DNA from: JAFGDI01 sp963662515
GTDB lineage: Bacteria > Planctomycetota > Phycisphaerae > Sedimentisphaerales > SM23-30
DNA length: 64,000 bases
NCBI GenBank assembly: GCA_963662515.1
Contig: OY759675.1
Span: 4,154,001-4,218,000, forward strand
Reading direction: 5' to 3'
How positions within the stretch are numbered: position 1 is the first letter of the stretch; each line of letters begins with the position of its first letter. This document shows positions 15,501 to 24,179 of this stretch, piece after piece. Below the pieces are notes generated by a model that was not told the DNA's origin, did no database searches, and worked only from the letters and a program-made list of their open reading frames with translations. The position numbers and the translations under genes are program-made.

Positions 15501-18500
15501 TTACTGACCATGCGCCAGTGCCAGCACACCAGGCACATCAAGGATCAGGCTGACATTGCCATCACCCATGATCGCTCCGCCTGAAACTCCTTTGATAGTT
15601 CCTAAGTAATCCCCCAAACTCTTTATCACTACCTGTTGCTGCCCTAATAGGTCATCAACCTGAATACAACAACGGCGTACACCATCAGAGACTATAACTA
15701 CCAGTGAATCGCATGGATCTGTTTTTTCCGGTGTAATGCCAAATAGCGTATATAACCGCAACAGTGGTATTAACTCACCGCGAACCATCATCATCTCACC
15801 ACGACCGCCCTGCACAGTTGACATCTGCCTGGGTATGGGCCTGAGGTTCTGCTCTATTGACGCTGTTGGTATTATGTATCGCTCACTGCCAACGGTCACC
15901 AACTGACCTTCGATCACTGCCAGTGTTAATGGCAACTGAATACTGAATGTCGTGCCCTGACCTGTTATGGAATCTATATCAATGCGGCCGCGTAACGACT
16001 CTATGTTCTTCCGGACAACATCCATACCCACACCGCGGCCTGAAATATCTGTCACCTTTTCTGCGGTTGACAGACCGGCATGAAATATCAGGCGGAACAC
16101 TTCCTGATCGGTCATTTCAGCATCTTCACGGATTATTCCGTTCTCGACTGCCTTTTTCATGATCCGCTCACGATTGAGCCCTTTACCATCGTCCTTTATC
16201 TCTATTACTATATTCCCACCTTTATGATAAGCTCCTAATGAGATCTTACCTGTCGGACTCTTGCCGGCAGCCCGGCGTTCTTCGGGCGTTTCTACACCAT
16301 GATCAACTGAATTGCGGATCATATGTACTAATGGGTCGGCTATTTCCTCTACTACGTTTCTATCAAGCTCTGTCTCTGAACCAAACATCTCAAAATCTAT
16401 CTGCTTGTTAGATTTGCGTGATAAGTCACGGACCAGGCGGGCCATTTTCTGGAATACTCCCTGCACCGGAACCATACGCGTTGACATACTCAGTTCCTGC
16501 AAGTCGCGTGTTATCTTCTCCAGATGACGAGTGTTTCGCTCCAGTCTTTGATTACTCTTACGATGATCGGCCAGATCCTGGCTGACCATCGCTTGAGCAA
16601 TAACAAGCTCGCCTACCATATTTATCAGCGCATCGAGCCTTTCAGTCGTTACTTTTACTGTTGTTTCTGCTACCTGCTTCTTGCCCGCAGTTGTAGGACG
16701 AGATGCCTGCTGCATCTGCTGCATTTGATCTTTTTGCTCGCGTACTACCAGTTCCAACTGTTCACGCGTTACCAGATCTTTTTCGAGCAGCAGCTCGCCT
16801 ATCCTCTTCTGATTACCGCCGCCTTTCTGGCTGGCGAGTGCTTCATCGATCTGAGCTCTACTGACAAAACCTTTTTCTATCAGCAGTTCACCGATCTTCT
16901 TTGACGCAACCTTACCCTGAGCTACCTGTTCGCGACGCTTCTGTTCGGCGACCGCCATATCAACCTTTTGCTCAGTTGTCTTTTCTTTCTCTATGAGTAT
17001 TTCACCGATCTTCTTTTTCTCAGTTTCCGGTTCATCTCGCTGCTCTTTCAAAGCCTCGTTCAGATCAGTTCGCTTTATCTCACCTTTTTCTCTTAATATC
17101 TCACCAACCTTGGCGACTGGCTCCTGGCCATCGATACACATCTGTATGCGAACAATAAGCTGACCCAGCCCATCTACCGGATGTACCGGCTGATTACTGG
17201 CTACAGCTTCGCTCAGGGTGGTAAGCATACGCTTCATCAGGTCAATAGCTTCGAATATAACATCTACCTTGGAATTTTCCAGAACAGTCTGACCCTTGCG
17301 ACCCATATCAAGTAAAGTCTCTGACACATGGGCCAATGAACCTATATGCTTTAACTCAAGAAAACCCGCCACTCCTTTAATAGTATGGAATGCACGGAAT
17401 ATAGAATTTATCGCTTCCTGATCTTCTGGATTTTCTTCAACGACCAGCATATCATTTTCTGCATGTTCCAGATGCTCTCTTGACTCAGTAACAAAATCAA
17501 TTACCAAGGGGACATCAGTTTCAGCAATAACCAGAGAATCAAAGCTCGCTTCGACATATTTTGGATTTGCCGGTTGGGCAGCCGGTTTACTTGCTGCCGG
17601 AGATGCCGGTTTTACCTGAGCCTTTTCCGGCTCTTTCACCTGAACCGCCGGAGTTACAGGCTCTGTGGGTTTTTCTTGTTTTTCTTCTGCTATATTTATC
17701 AACTCTTCCAGAGCATCGATCGCCTCCATGTGCTCTGCATGAATCTCTACATCTACCTGGCTTTCTTCACCCCGTAAAACCGCCGCAATCTTACGCAACT
17801 GATCACAGGCTTCCAATAAATGCTGGCCGGGAAACAGACTGTTAACATCTTCCAGCAAACTCTCACAATCATGACATATTGTAGCCATTTGCTGTAATCC
17901 CATCAGCGATGATTCACCTTTGAGATTATGCAGCTTACCTTTTATATGATTTCTCTTTTCAACAGTAGCGTCCTGTTCAGCGTCAAGTATCGCTGTTTCC
18001 AGACTATCAAGATTCATTGACAAGCCAGATACAAAGTCATTGAAGATATCCTCATCAACATTTTCTGGCAATTCTATGGTTATTCTGGCCGGGACGCCGG
18101 CATTTTTCGCAGCAGGCTTTGATTCTTCCGCACCGACAGAAGCACTTACCTGAGACCCACCTGATGTTGTTACACCAGTATCGGAACTGGCATTTTCCAG
18201 CTCCCTGCTCTCAAGATAGCTCTTTACATCCCCACCCTTTTCTATTACATCAAGCATCTCCTGAAGACTTTTCACTGTCATGCTCACCTTATTAATAGCT
18301 GCATGACCGTCTGTTACTTCCTGTAATACTATGTCCTGAATGAGGTTAGCTGCATCAAGCGAAGTTGAGCTGATTATCTCCTGCTCGCTGTCAATTAAGT
18401 TGAGCTCCTCGACACATTTGGCCAGATCCTCAAAGTTTGTGTGTAACTCCGCCAGTATAGCAAGATCATCTGGCTCTACTGTCAGTAGCTTAACCGATGA

Positions 18501-18530
18501 TTCCTCAAGAAGTTTTAACAATCTCTCCAT
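15501..18530 (-). CDS. cheA: CheA histidine kinase with two Hpt-like domains and four GspE/MshEN-like repeats
   Basis: A 1009-residue CheA, far longer than the usual 650-750. After an N-terminal helical region (1-130) come two Hpt-like domains, with phosphorylatable His201 in LHNLKGESS and His382 in FHTIKGVAG. Residues 474-599 hold four 24-residue repeats of the type RIGELLLEKDLVTREQ, ending in Gln (474-497, 507-530, 545-568, 576-599). Then come the dimerisation domain (about 615-690), the HATPase domain (HMIRNSVDHGVE about 730, DDGKGLN, GRGVGMDVV) and a CheW-like domain (about 875-1005). It passes phosphate to the CheY at 14222 in response to receptors such as the one at 57109. The repeats resemble the GspE/MshE N-terminal motif. 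Confidence 0.92.
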   Translation of the reverse strand: MERLLKLLEESSVKLLTVEPDDLAILAELHTNFEDLAKCVEELNLIDSEQEIISSTSLDAANLIQDIVLQEVTDGHAAINKVSMTVKSLQEMLDVIEKGGDVKSYLESRELENASSDTGVTTSGGSQVSASVGAEESKPAAKNAGVPARITIELPENVDEDIFNDFVSGLSMNLDSLETAILDAEQDATVEKRNHIKGKLHNLKGESSLMGLQQMATICHDCESLLEDVNSLFPGQHLLEACDQLRKIAAVLRGEESQVDVEIHAEHMEAIDALEELINIAEEKQEKPTEPVTPAVQVKEPEKAQVKPASPAASKPAAQPANPKYVEASFDSLVIAETDVPLVIDFVTESREHLEHAENDMLVVEENPEDQEAINSIFRAFHTIKGVAGFLELKHIGSLAHVSETLLDMGRKGQTVLENSKVDVIFEAIDLMKRMLTTLSEAVASNQPVHPVDGLGQLIVRIQMCIDGQEPVAKVGEILREKGEIKRTDLNEALKEQRDEPETEKKKIGEILIEKEKTTEQKVDMAVAEQKRREQVAQGKVASKKIGELLIEKGFVSRAQIDEALASQKGGGNQKRIGELLLEKDLVTREQLELVVREQKDQMQQMQQASRPTTAGKKQVAETTVKVTTERLDALINMVGELVIAQAMVSQDLADHRKSNQRLERNTRHLEKITRDLQELSMSTRMVPVQGVFQKMARLVRDLSRKSNKQIDFEMFGSETELDRNVVEEIADPLVHMIRNSVDHGVETPEERRAAGKSPTGKISLGAYHKGGNIVIEIKDDGKGLNRERIMKKAVENGIIREDAEMTDQEVFRLIFHAGLSTAEKVTDISGRGVGMDVVRKNIESLRGRIDIDSITGQGTTFSIQLPLTLAVIEGQLVTVGSERYIIPTASIEQNLRPIPRQMSTVQGGRGEMMMVRGELIPLLRLYTLFGITPEKTDPCDSLVVIVSDGVRRCCIQVDDLLGQQQVVIKSLGDYLGTIKGVSGGAIMGDGNVSLILDVPGVLALAHGQ

Positions 18531-18942
18531 GACTTTATTACTCTTTGTATAAGATGCTCACTGTTTCGATATTGCCTTTAAATTTAAGACTCCTACCTTT
18601 ACGCAAGGTCGTCAACCATCTCATCGGAACTAACTACTACACGCTTTAACACAAAAATATTTCATATCTGTGTCTCCGCCCCATTACCGCTTATAACCCC
18701 ATATTTGGCCGCACAATCAGCATAATCATTACAGGCATAAATAATTCATGCAGACCGACCTTTATAGTTATGGGACCAAAAACTTGCAAATCCTTGTTTC
18801 TTTAGTCAATACACCTCCTTATACAACCCTGACAATAAAAATATATTTATCATTTTTCTGTACATTATTCACTCTTAAATTACATTGAGTATTGAAGACA
18901 TTAATAATAGTTACTACCACCAACATGAAATGGAGCTTGTTC
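18531..18942. other. Intergenic region between divergent cheA and the SGNH hydrolase gene
   Basis: No gene seen. It must hold the promoters of the chemotaxis operon (minus) and of the hydrolase (plus), but I could not identify a convincing -35/-10 pair. AT-rich near 18820-18890. Confidence 0.4.
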
Positions 18943-19767
18943 ATGCCTGTTAATTTCTCATATATCATTCTGGCCTTATGCCAGATAGCAGCCCTGGCCT
19001 GCGCCCGGGAACCATTAAAAATATTGTTCATTGGTAATAGCTTTACTTATGGAGGTCCGATATCTGAACTGGTACAAAATAATGCCGTTACTGACAGTCA
19101 GCCTGCCCCCCAGGTCCAAAGCGTTGCCATAGGCGGAAAATCTCTTAGCTTCCACAGAACCAACCCCGATACTATATCTGCTATCGATAAGGGCAACTGG
19201 GACTTTGTCGTACTTCAGGATTACAGCACCAGACCAACTGATAATATAGGTGACCCGGCAGGCTTTAAGACCGATGCCGCCGCCTTGTACGATCATATTA
19301 AAAAGAACAGCCCTAAAGCAAAAATAGTTATGTACCAGACCTGGGCCAGACACGAAAAAAACGATATGTACCCCGATAAATTCAGCTCACGAGATGAGAT
19401 GCAGCAACAGTTGATCAGACATTATCACGATTGCGTTGAAAATTACATACCGGCTAATGCCGGCTCAACTATTAAAACCGATGTGCTGCTGGCCCCGGCT
19501 GGTGAGGCCTGGCATGAAAACTATCATGATCGCAATCTGATGCTACACGACACTGACCTGTATCACGCCGGGACTATGGGGCAATACCTCAATGCCCTGA
19601 TTATATACTCAACCATATATCAACGACCTGTAGCAGGGCTTAAACCACTGCTAAACATCGAAACAACCGAAGCTCACTATCTGCAATCGCTCAGCGATAA
19701 AATAACAGCTAAATACAAAAATGAAAAGCCAGCCGAAAAAGAGCAAAATAAATCACTATCAGAATAA
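18943..19767 (+). CDS. Secreted SGNH/GDSL-like hydrolase (DUF4886-like)
   Basis: About 274 residues with an N-terminal hydrophobic signal segment (MPVNFSYIILALCQIAALAC). The body begins LKILFIGNSFTYGG, the block-I motif with the catalytic Ser. A Gly-Gly follows (block II), then VVLQDYS, and DTDLYHAGTMGQYL near the C-terminus supplies the Asp-x-x-His of block V. These features fit an SGNH esterase/acetylesterase acting on carbohydrate or lipid esters outside the cytoplasm; the substrate is unknown. I chose the ATG at 18943 because GGAG lies 7 bases upstream; in-frame starts at 18892 and 18925 lack this. The AALAC segment is only a weak lipobox. Confidence 0.7.
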   Translation: MPVNFSYIILALCQIAALACAREPLKILFIGNSFTYGGPISELVQNNAVTDSQPAPQVQSVAIGGKSLSFHRTNPDTISAIDKGNWDFVVLQDYSTRPTDNIGDPAGFKTDAAALYDHIKKNSPKAKIVMYQTWARHEKNDMYPDKFSSRDEMQQQLIRHYHDCVENYIPANAGSTIKTDVLLAPAGEAWHENYHDRNLMLHDTDLYHAGTMGQYLNALIIYSTIYQRPVAGLKPLLNIETTEAHYLQSLSDKITAKYKNEKPAEKEQNKSLSE

Positions 19768-19805
19768 CTTTTCCATTTCCAAACCTTCCGACCCTTAATC
19801 ATAAT

Positions 19806-19843
19806 AAAGCCCGTTCTGTCAACAGTAACGGGCTTTATTATTT
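19806..19843 (+). terminator. Terminator after the SGNH hydrolase gene
   Basis: AAAGCCCGTT (19806-19815) pairs with AACGGGCTTT (19827-19836), followed by ATTATTTTG. It may also serve the minus-strand gene that converges from the right. Confidence 0.75.
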
Positions 19844-19880
19844 TGAAAGCTATTTTAAAATATCTGGTCCTTACATCTCT

Positions 19881-20099
19881 TCACTGTGCCGGGGCGAGGT
19901 TGTGAAGATATAGTTGTTCGATTATTTCGTTGGGGGTTACTATGCGTACATTGGGATTTAGCAAAGCCCGGCATTGGGCTACATCGTTCCAGCCCTTGCT
20001 CCAGGCATGGACAGTTACAAAGGTATAGCCGTTTTCATTATACGGTGTTGCCGGCAGCGAATTTATACTTGTCGCTAATGACTCGGGGGTTGTACGCAC
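19881..20099 (-). pseudogene. Displaced C-terminal part of the GxGYxYP-type protein
   Basis: This minus-strand frame encodes about 72 residues including NGYTFVTVHAWSKGWNDVAQ and NPNVRIVTPNEIIEQL, the characteristic C-terminal end of GxGYxYP-type proteins. It overlaps the end of the main frame (20075-22459) and is out of phase with it. It has no ribosome site of its own. Adding one C to the C5 run (plus-strand GGGGG at 20085-20089) would fuse the two frames as VQPPESLATS. I therefore read it as the tail of the same gene, separated by a one-base slip or a sequence error. Confidence 0.75.
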
Positions 20100-22459
20100 G
20101 CACTATAAAAAGCATCGCTGCGGAAATCATAACGGGCAGTCATCATCGGCTTGCCATCAAACCAATATATCTTACCGTTATATGGTGCATACCTCTGATA
20201 TTCCAGATAGAACAAGCCGCGAATTGCGCCAAAGATGGTGAAATACTTTGCCGTCTCATAATAATCCTGACTGAGGGTTTTCTCTGGCATAAGACCATCA
20301 ATTATCAGCATAGTTTTAAGATCAGCTTCTTTTAAATATTCCACCATGTGACCGGTGTGTATATCCAGATCAGGGAAATGTGATGGATTAAAATAGTCCA
20401 GGCCAGAACAGTAGCCGATAAAGCAATCGTTTTCTGTCGCCCGATTATACCACCATTTCATTACAGCAGGACCAAGTTTAGTCATAGCCGGCGGCATACC
20501 CCAACCCATGGCAAACTGACCTCGATACGGACTGGCCCAGCGGTTAGTATTAGCCGCCCAACCGCTATAGTCAAAGATCACATTGGCATTATCCATATCA
20601 CTCAAAATAAATGTCACATAATGAACATTATCTTCCGGCGTATAACGATTGTCACTGCAAGGCTGCTTAAAGGTTATCTTCGGAGTACGAGAGGCCATAC
20701 CAGCATAAACCGACAGATTCAAAGACCAGTCAGTAACCACAGTGTACATGCTATGCTCGGAATGATACCTTACCGCGCCGCCCTCTCCGCTCATTACTGC
20801 ACTGTCCCAGCCATAGCAGGGTATATTTTTGCGATAGGCACTGAACACCTCTTCAGTGTCATTATAGCTGGAATTCCACCAGGTCAGGGCCCGCAGAGTT
20901 ATCGGCAGATCACGCAGACGCTTACCATGTGAATTAATATCGCTACGCTGTACAAAAATAGCCTTTTTGGTAAAGTTATCCTTGTAATTGTCCCAGACCC
21001 ATTTCTCATTCTTACCGCGCATATCTGCGATCATCGGTTTACCCCGACTGGTCATATAACTCTGGTCAGCTACATCAACAACGATAGCACTGTCATGCGC
21101 AGCTGCCAGTGATATAGCCGCAGTCAGTGAACTGGGATCATTATATGAATCGCATAATATATAGCCTGTGTATCGACTGCTATAACGGTCGAGTACCCAG
21201 CCAAATGCCTTGTCACTGCCGCCTGCCTGATCCTTTATACTGGTATAATTAATTCCATAACTTGCCTTCATGTCCTGCAACCACTTTTCATTCCAACTGG
21301 TCAGCAGATATAACTCAGGGCGAACACGAGCTACTAAACCCTGTAATGACTGAAAAGTTATCTGCTGAGTAGCACTGGCATAAGTATCACGCAAATAATA
21401 TATATACTGAGGTACTGCAATTCCATAATCAAGATAATCCTCACAACTGAATTGCAGGGTCGGACCTCTTTGCAACTCGCCATCGACCAGAGCATCTACC
21501 CGCCAATAATATGTAGCATTATTTGCAGGCATATAGATCTTTTTCCAATTCTTATAGTTAATATACTTTAACGCGCCGGGCAGCTCAGTACTGTCAGTAA
21601 AATGCAAAGCCACTTCTCCCATATCTGATATATTCACCAGACCATCATAATTGGCATCGGCCCTGGGAGACCCCGTTGGCAATGAGCTGCTGAGCCACTG
21701 ACTGGCCAGCAACGAAAAATCAGACAGATCAACCCGGGCATTGAGATCAAAATCTCCCGGTAGAACAGCAAAATCCGCTGAATCTACCTCACTATAACTC
21801 GTACCTGTATATACCAGATAAGCCTCGGCACCAGGCACAGATTGCCAACGCAAAACCGGCTCATCTGACCACCCTATCGCACCATCGGCCGGTATATATG
21901 CCATATCCATTTCAGGGTGCAGCTTTACATTGTCCAGCCAGGCGTATCCATTAAAACTGCCAAAACGGTTCGTAGTATAAAAAACATCAACGGTACATGG
22001 GACAGAAGGACAGGTTATAGTTGCCGTTATTGTCCTCCAGACATTTTCGGTTCGCTCCAGAGTACGCTGGATCTCATCCATAAAAGCCCCACCACTTATA
22101 GCGTAAAATCGTAATCTGATCTGAGGATTACCTGTAGCCTGAGCTGAGGTTTTATAATCAAAAACAAACTTATAACTTTTGCCCGGCACTACCGTTGTAT
22201 AGCCCCGACTACGCCAGTCACACATCTGACCAGAAGTAGCGGTCAGCTTGCCGCTCCTTACCCCATCACTTGCCGTAGTGTTATCTATGGTCCCCCCTGC
22301 ATTATACCAGCCAGTGTAGCTACTCTCAAAACTCGGATTCACTGAGATCAGATTCGCTGAAGTGTCATAATAAACAGCTCTGACGCAACCAACATAACTC
22401 AACAGGCATATTATGGCTAATAAAAAACCAGTTCTTACCTTTTCGTTCAACTCACACAT
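20075..22459 (-). CDS. Secreted GxGYxYP-type putative glycoside hydrolase with dockerin-like repeat, frameshifted near its end
   Basis: A 794-residue exported protein. A signal peptide (hydrophobic run FLLAIICLLSYVGC near residue 12) precedes a carbohydrate-binding-like beta domain (about 35-180). A type-I dockerin-like pair follows: GDFDLNARVDLSDFSLLASQ, then ADANYDGLVNISDMGEVALHF. This arrangement is common in secreted planctomycete proteins. The rest (about 335-790) resembles the GxGYxYP family, a putative glycosidase family of unproven activity: ITFQSLQGLVARVRPELYLL, HYVTFILSDMDNAN, FAMGWGMPPAM. Translation ends prematurely at VQPPSH; the missing end continues in another frame (19881-20099). 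AGGAG lies 8 bases before the ATG. Whether the frameshift is real or a base-calling error in a C run cannot be decided here. Confidence 0.72.
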   Translation of the reverse strand: MCELNEKVRTGFLLAIICLLSYVGCVRAVYYDTSANLISVNPSFESSYTGWYNAGGTIDNTTASDGVRSGKLTATSGQMCDWRSRGYTTVVPGKSYKFVFDYKTSAQATGNPQIRLRFYAISGGAFMDEIQRTLERTENVWRTITATITCPSVPCTVDVFYTTNRFGSFNGYAWLDNVKLHPEMDMAYIPADGAIGWSDEPVLRWQSVPGAEAYLVYTGTSYSEVDSADFAVLPGDFDLNARVDLSDFSLLASQWLSSSLPTGSPRADANYDGLVNISDMGEVALHFTDSTELPGALKYINYKNWKKIYMPANNATYYWRVDALVDGELQRGPTLQFSCEDYLDYGIAVPQYIYYLRDTYASATQQITFQSLQGLVARVRPELYLLTSWNEKWLQDMKASYGINYTSIKDQAGGSDKAFGWVLDRYSSRYTGYILCDSYNDPSSLTAAISLAAAHDSAIVVDVADQSYMTSRGKPMIADMRGKNEKWVWDNYKDNFTKKAIFVQRSDINSHGKRLRDLPITLRALTWWNSSYNDTEEVFSAYRKNIPCYGWDSAVMSGEGGAVRYHSEHSMYTVVTDWSLNLSVYAGMASRTPKITFKQPCSDNRYTPEDNVHYVTFILSDMDNANVIFDYSGWAANTNRWASPYRGQFAMGWGMPPAMTKLGPAVMKWWYNRATENDCFIGYCSGLDYFNPSHFPDLDIHTGHMVEYLKEADLKTMLIIDGLMPEKTLSQDYYETAKYFTIFGAIRGLFYLEYQRYAPYNGKIYWFDGKPMMTARYDFRSDAFYSACVQPPSH

Positions 22460-22659
22460 TCCAGACTCCTACACAATTCAAATTTTACATTGTTTGACAA
22501 TGCGTTCATTTCACTATATCGTATATTACCATTTTCGGCTTAATCCACCAAAGGCATTTTATATTAACACCATTATTTCACATAATTCTAACAAAAGCAC
22601 ATGGGTATAAATTGAAAAAAAACGCATTATTATCAAACATACCTTATTAATAAGGTTTA

Positions 22660-22694
22660 AAACAAAAAAGACCACACCTGTTTGGCATGGTCTT
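22660..22694 (-). terminator. Terminator after the coiled-coil lipoprotein gene
   Basis: On the minus strand AAGACCA (22688-22694) pairs with TGGTCTT (22668-22674), followed by TTTTTTGTTTT. It separates the lipoprotein gene from the GxGYxYP gene. Confidence 0.7.
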
Positions 22695-22775
22695 ACTCCA
22701 GCACAATTCTTACCGCCAAACCCCGACGGTAATATCTCGCTGCACCGATATCTCATTGTCATTTACATCGACAGA

Positions 22776-23330
22776 CTATTTACTGCTCTTTAGTTCAGAA
22801 AGTATAGTCTCCAGGTCCTTAACCTTCGCTACCAGCTCAGCATTTTGCTTTTGCAACTGTTCGATCTGGGCGTTAAGCTCGGTAATCTGCCCCTGACTGA
22901 CATTAAGTTTGTTCTGTAACTCTACATTACTCTTGCTGACCTGGTCATTCTGACCTTTGGCCTGACTCAACTCCTGATTCAATGAATCAATACTCTGTTG
23001 GAGAAGGACTGCTGAATCAGCGGCTGTTTTTAAGTCTTTTTTCAACGCCGCCAGCTGCTCATTCAGGGCCGCTTCACTCTGCTTTTTTGACTGTTCCAGA
23101 TTAAGATAGATCTCCTTCTGACCTTTGAGCTTTTCCTCAAGACGAGATACCTTATCACGCGACTCAACCTTAAATGTCTCATTAGCACTTAGTGATACAG
23201 CCAGTTTTTCTTCCAGAGCCATCAACTCTGCGTCGAGTTGACTTCGCTGCTCCTGACATTGGAGCAATTCCTTATTTTCGCAGCCGGCTAAGGCCAACAT
23301 TAGTGTGGCCCACATAAAAACTTTCTTCAT
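22776..23330 (-). CDS. Coiled-coil lipoprotein
   Basis: A 184-residue protein with a lipoprotein signal, MKKVFMWATLMLALAGC, with cysteine 17 as the acylated residue. Almost all of the mature chain (about 25-180) is a predicted coiled coil rich in Gln, Glu, Lys and Leu (for example QLQKQNAELVAKVKDLE). It would be anchored in the inner or outer membrane as a rod-like spacer or scaffold. No enzyme domain is visible and I do not recognise a named family. AAGGAG stands a few bases before the ATG. It is monocistronic, with its own terminator. Confidence 0.75.
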   Translation of the reverse strand: MKKVFMWATLMLALAGCENKELLQCQEQRSQLDAELMALEEKLAVSLSANETFKVESRDKVSRLEEKLKGQKEIYLNLEQSKKQSEAALNEQLAALKKDLKTAADSAVLLQQSIDSLNQELSQAKGQNDQVSKSNVELQNKLNVSQGQITELNAQIEQLQKQNAELVAKVKDLETILSELKSSK

Positions 23331-23611
23331 TATTATACTCCTTAAAGCTGAATATCATTAACAATAATATAACAGCCATTATCAATAACCTATTTTCGGA
23401 TATCAATCGCTCATCCCTTTAAATAAGGATTATATTCGAGTAAAACCAACCCAAATGCACTCATACACAAAATGGGCCTTCCAGCAATAATTGCAGTGCT
23501 CTTGTTAAATTCTTATAATTTTTCAGTAAATCAGTATTAATGACCGAATATCTCTAAGTATCTGCAAATAATAGTTGTTAAACTTAGCTGATATACAAAT
23601 TTCTAATGGTT

Positions 23612-23640
23612 TTGTTTATTTCAAACAGAATTGCTATAAT
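23612..23640 (+). promoter_or_regulatory. Upstream promoter of the rny leader (P1)
   Basis: TTGTTT (23612-23617), a 17-base spacer and a consensus TATAAT (23635-23640). With the second promoter at 23645 it implies a transcript start near 23650-23680, about 500 bases before rny. Confidence 0.5.
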
Positions 23641-23644
23641 AAAC

Positions 23645-23672
23645 TTGACGAATAAACATGATTGCTTAGAAT
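23645..23672 (+). promoter_or_regulatory. Second promoter of the rny leader (P2)
   Basis: TTGACG (23645-23650), a 16-base spacer and TAGAAT (23667-23672), immediately after P1. Tandem promoters so far from the gene suggest a long leader or a separate small RNA in the gene-free stretch 23331-24179. Confidence 0.5.
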
Positions 23673-23897
23673 GGAAAATTGAATAAATAGTATGTAATTT
23701 TTATATTTAAAAAAGGTTAACTGCCTGTGCAGGGCATTTTACCGGAAAACTGAATAATAATCTGAGTTTTTTGTAAGGAATAGTATAAGCCTATTAGCCA
23801 TAGACAAAAAACAGGTAATAAGCCAGATAGAATTATCAGTAAAGTTCACTTTGACCCTGATAAACAATCGTATCAGGATAATAATATATAATGAATC

Positions 23898-23985
23898 GCC
23901 TTGGCATTTAACCAAGGCTGACAACCTGAAGAGAATACCCCAAGGCAATTCCCCTGAAATCGAGGGGGGTAATATTACCTTTTTT
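23898..23985 (+). promoter_or_regulatory. Structured element in the rny leader with alternative pairings and a terminator-like end
   Basis: GCCTTGG (23898-23904) can pair with CCAAGGC at 23912-23918 or with an identical CCAAGGC at 23940-23946, so two exclusive folds exist. A CCCCT/AGGGG hairpin follows (23951-23967), then the palindrome GGTAATATTACC (23968-23979) running directly into six T residues. The layout looks like a switchable terminator. I recognise no known riboswitch class. Confidence 0.4.
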
Positions 23986-24008
23986 ATCATACAGACGCCG
24001 GTTTTTTG

Positions 24009-24170
24009 CTGCGCAAGTCTGGAAACCCAAGTGGTATTACCATTTACAGGTTATGTTCGGAATATATTATCTCTGAAATAAACTTTCTGATCGGTGTGGT
24101 TTTGTTACTCGTTATTTAAGTTCAATTATTAGATTCCGGTTCCCTGCGCATTTGGTATTACCACAACAGG
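24009..24170 (+). repeat. Two copies of a CTGCGCA / TGGTATTACCA / ACAGG motif just upstream of rny
   Basis: Copy 1 (24009-24050) and copy 2 (24144-24170) each contain CTGCGCA, then TGGTATTACCA, then ACAGG, with different internal spacing. The core is palindromic and resembles the GGTAATATTACC element at 23968. The second copy ends in the rny ribosome site, so protein or RNA binding there could control translation. Confidence 0.45.
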
Positions 24171-24179
24171 AGAACAAAA

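Noticed and set aside
23851..24081. Plus-strand 76-codon frame in the rny leader
   Set aside because: No ribosome site, odd composition, and it covers the structured hairpins. More likely part of an untranslated leader.
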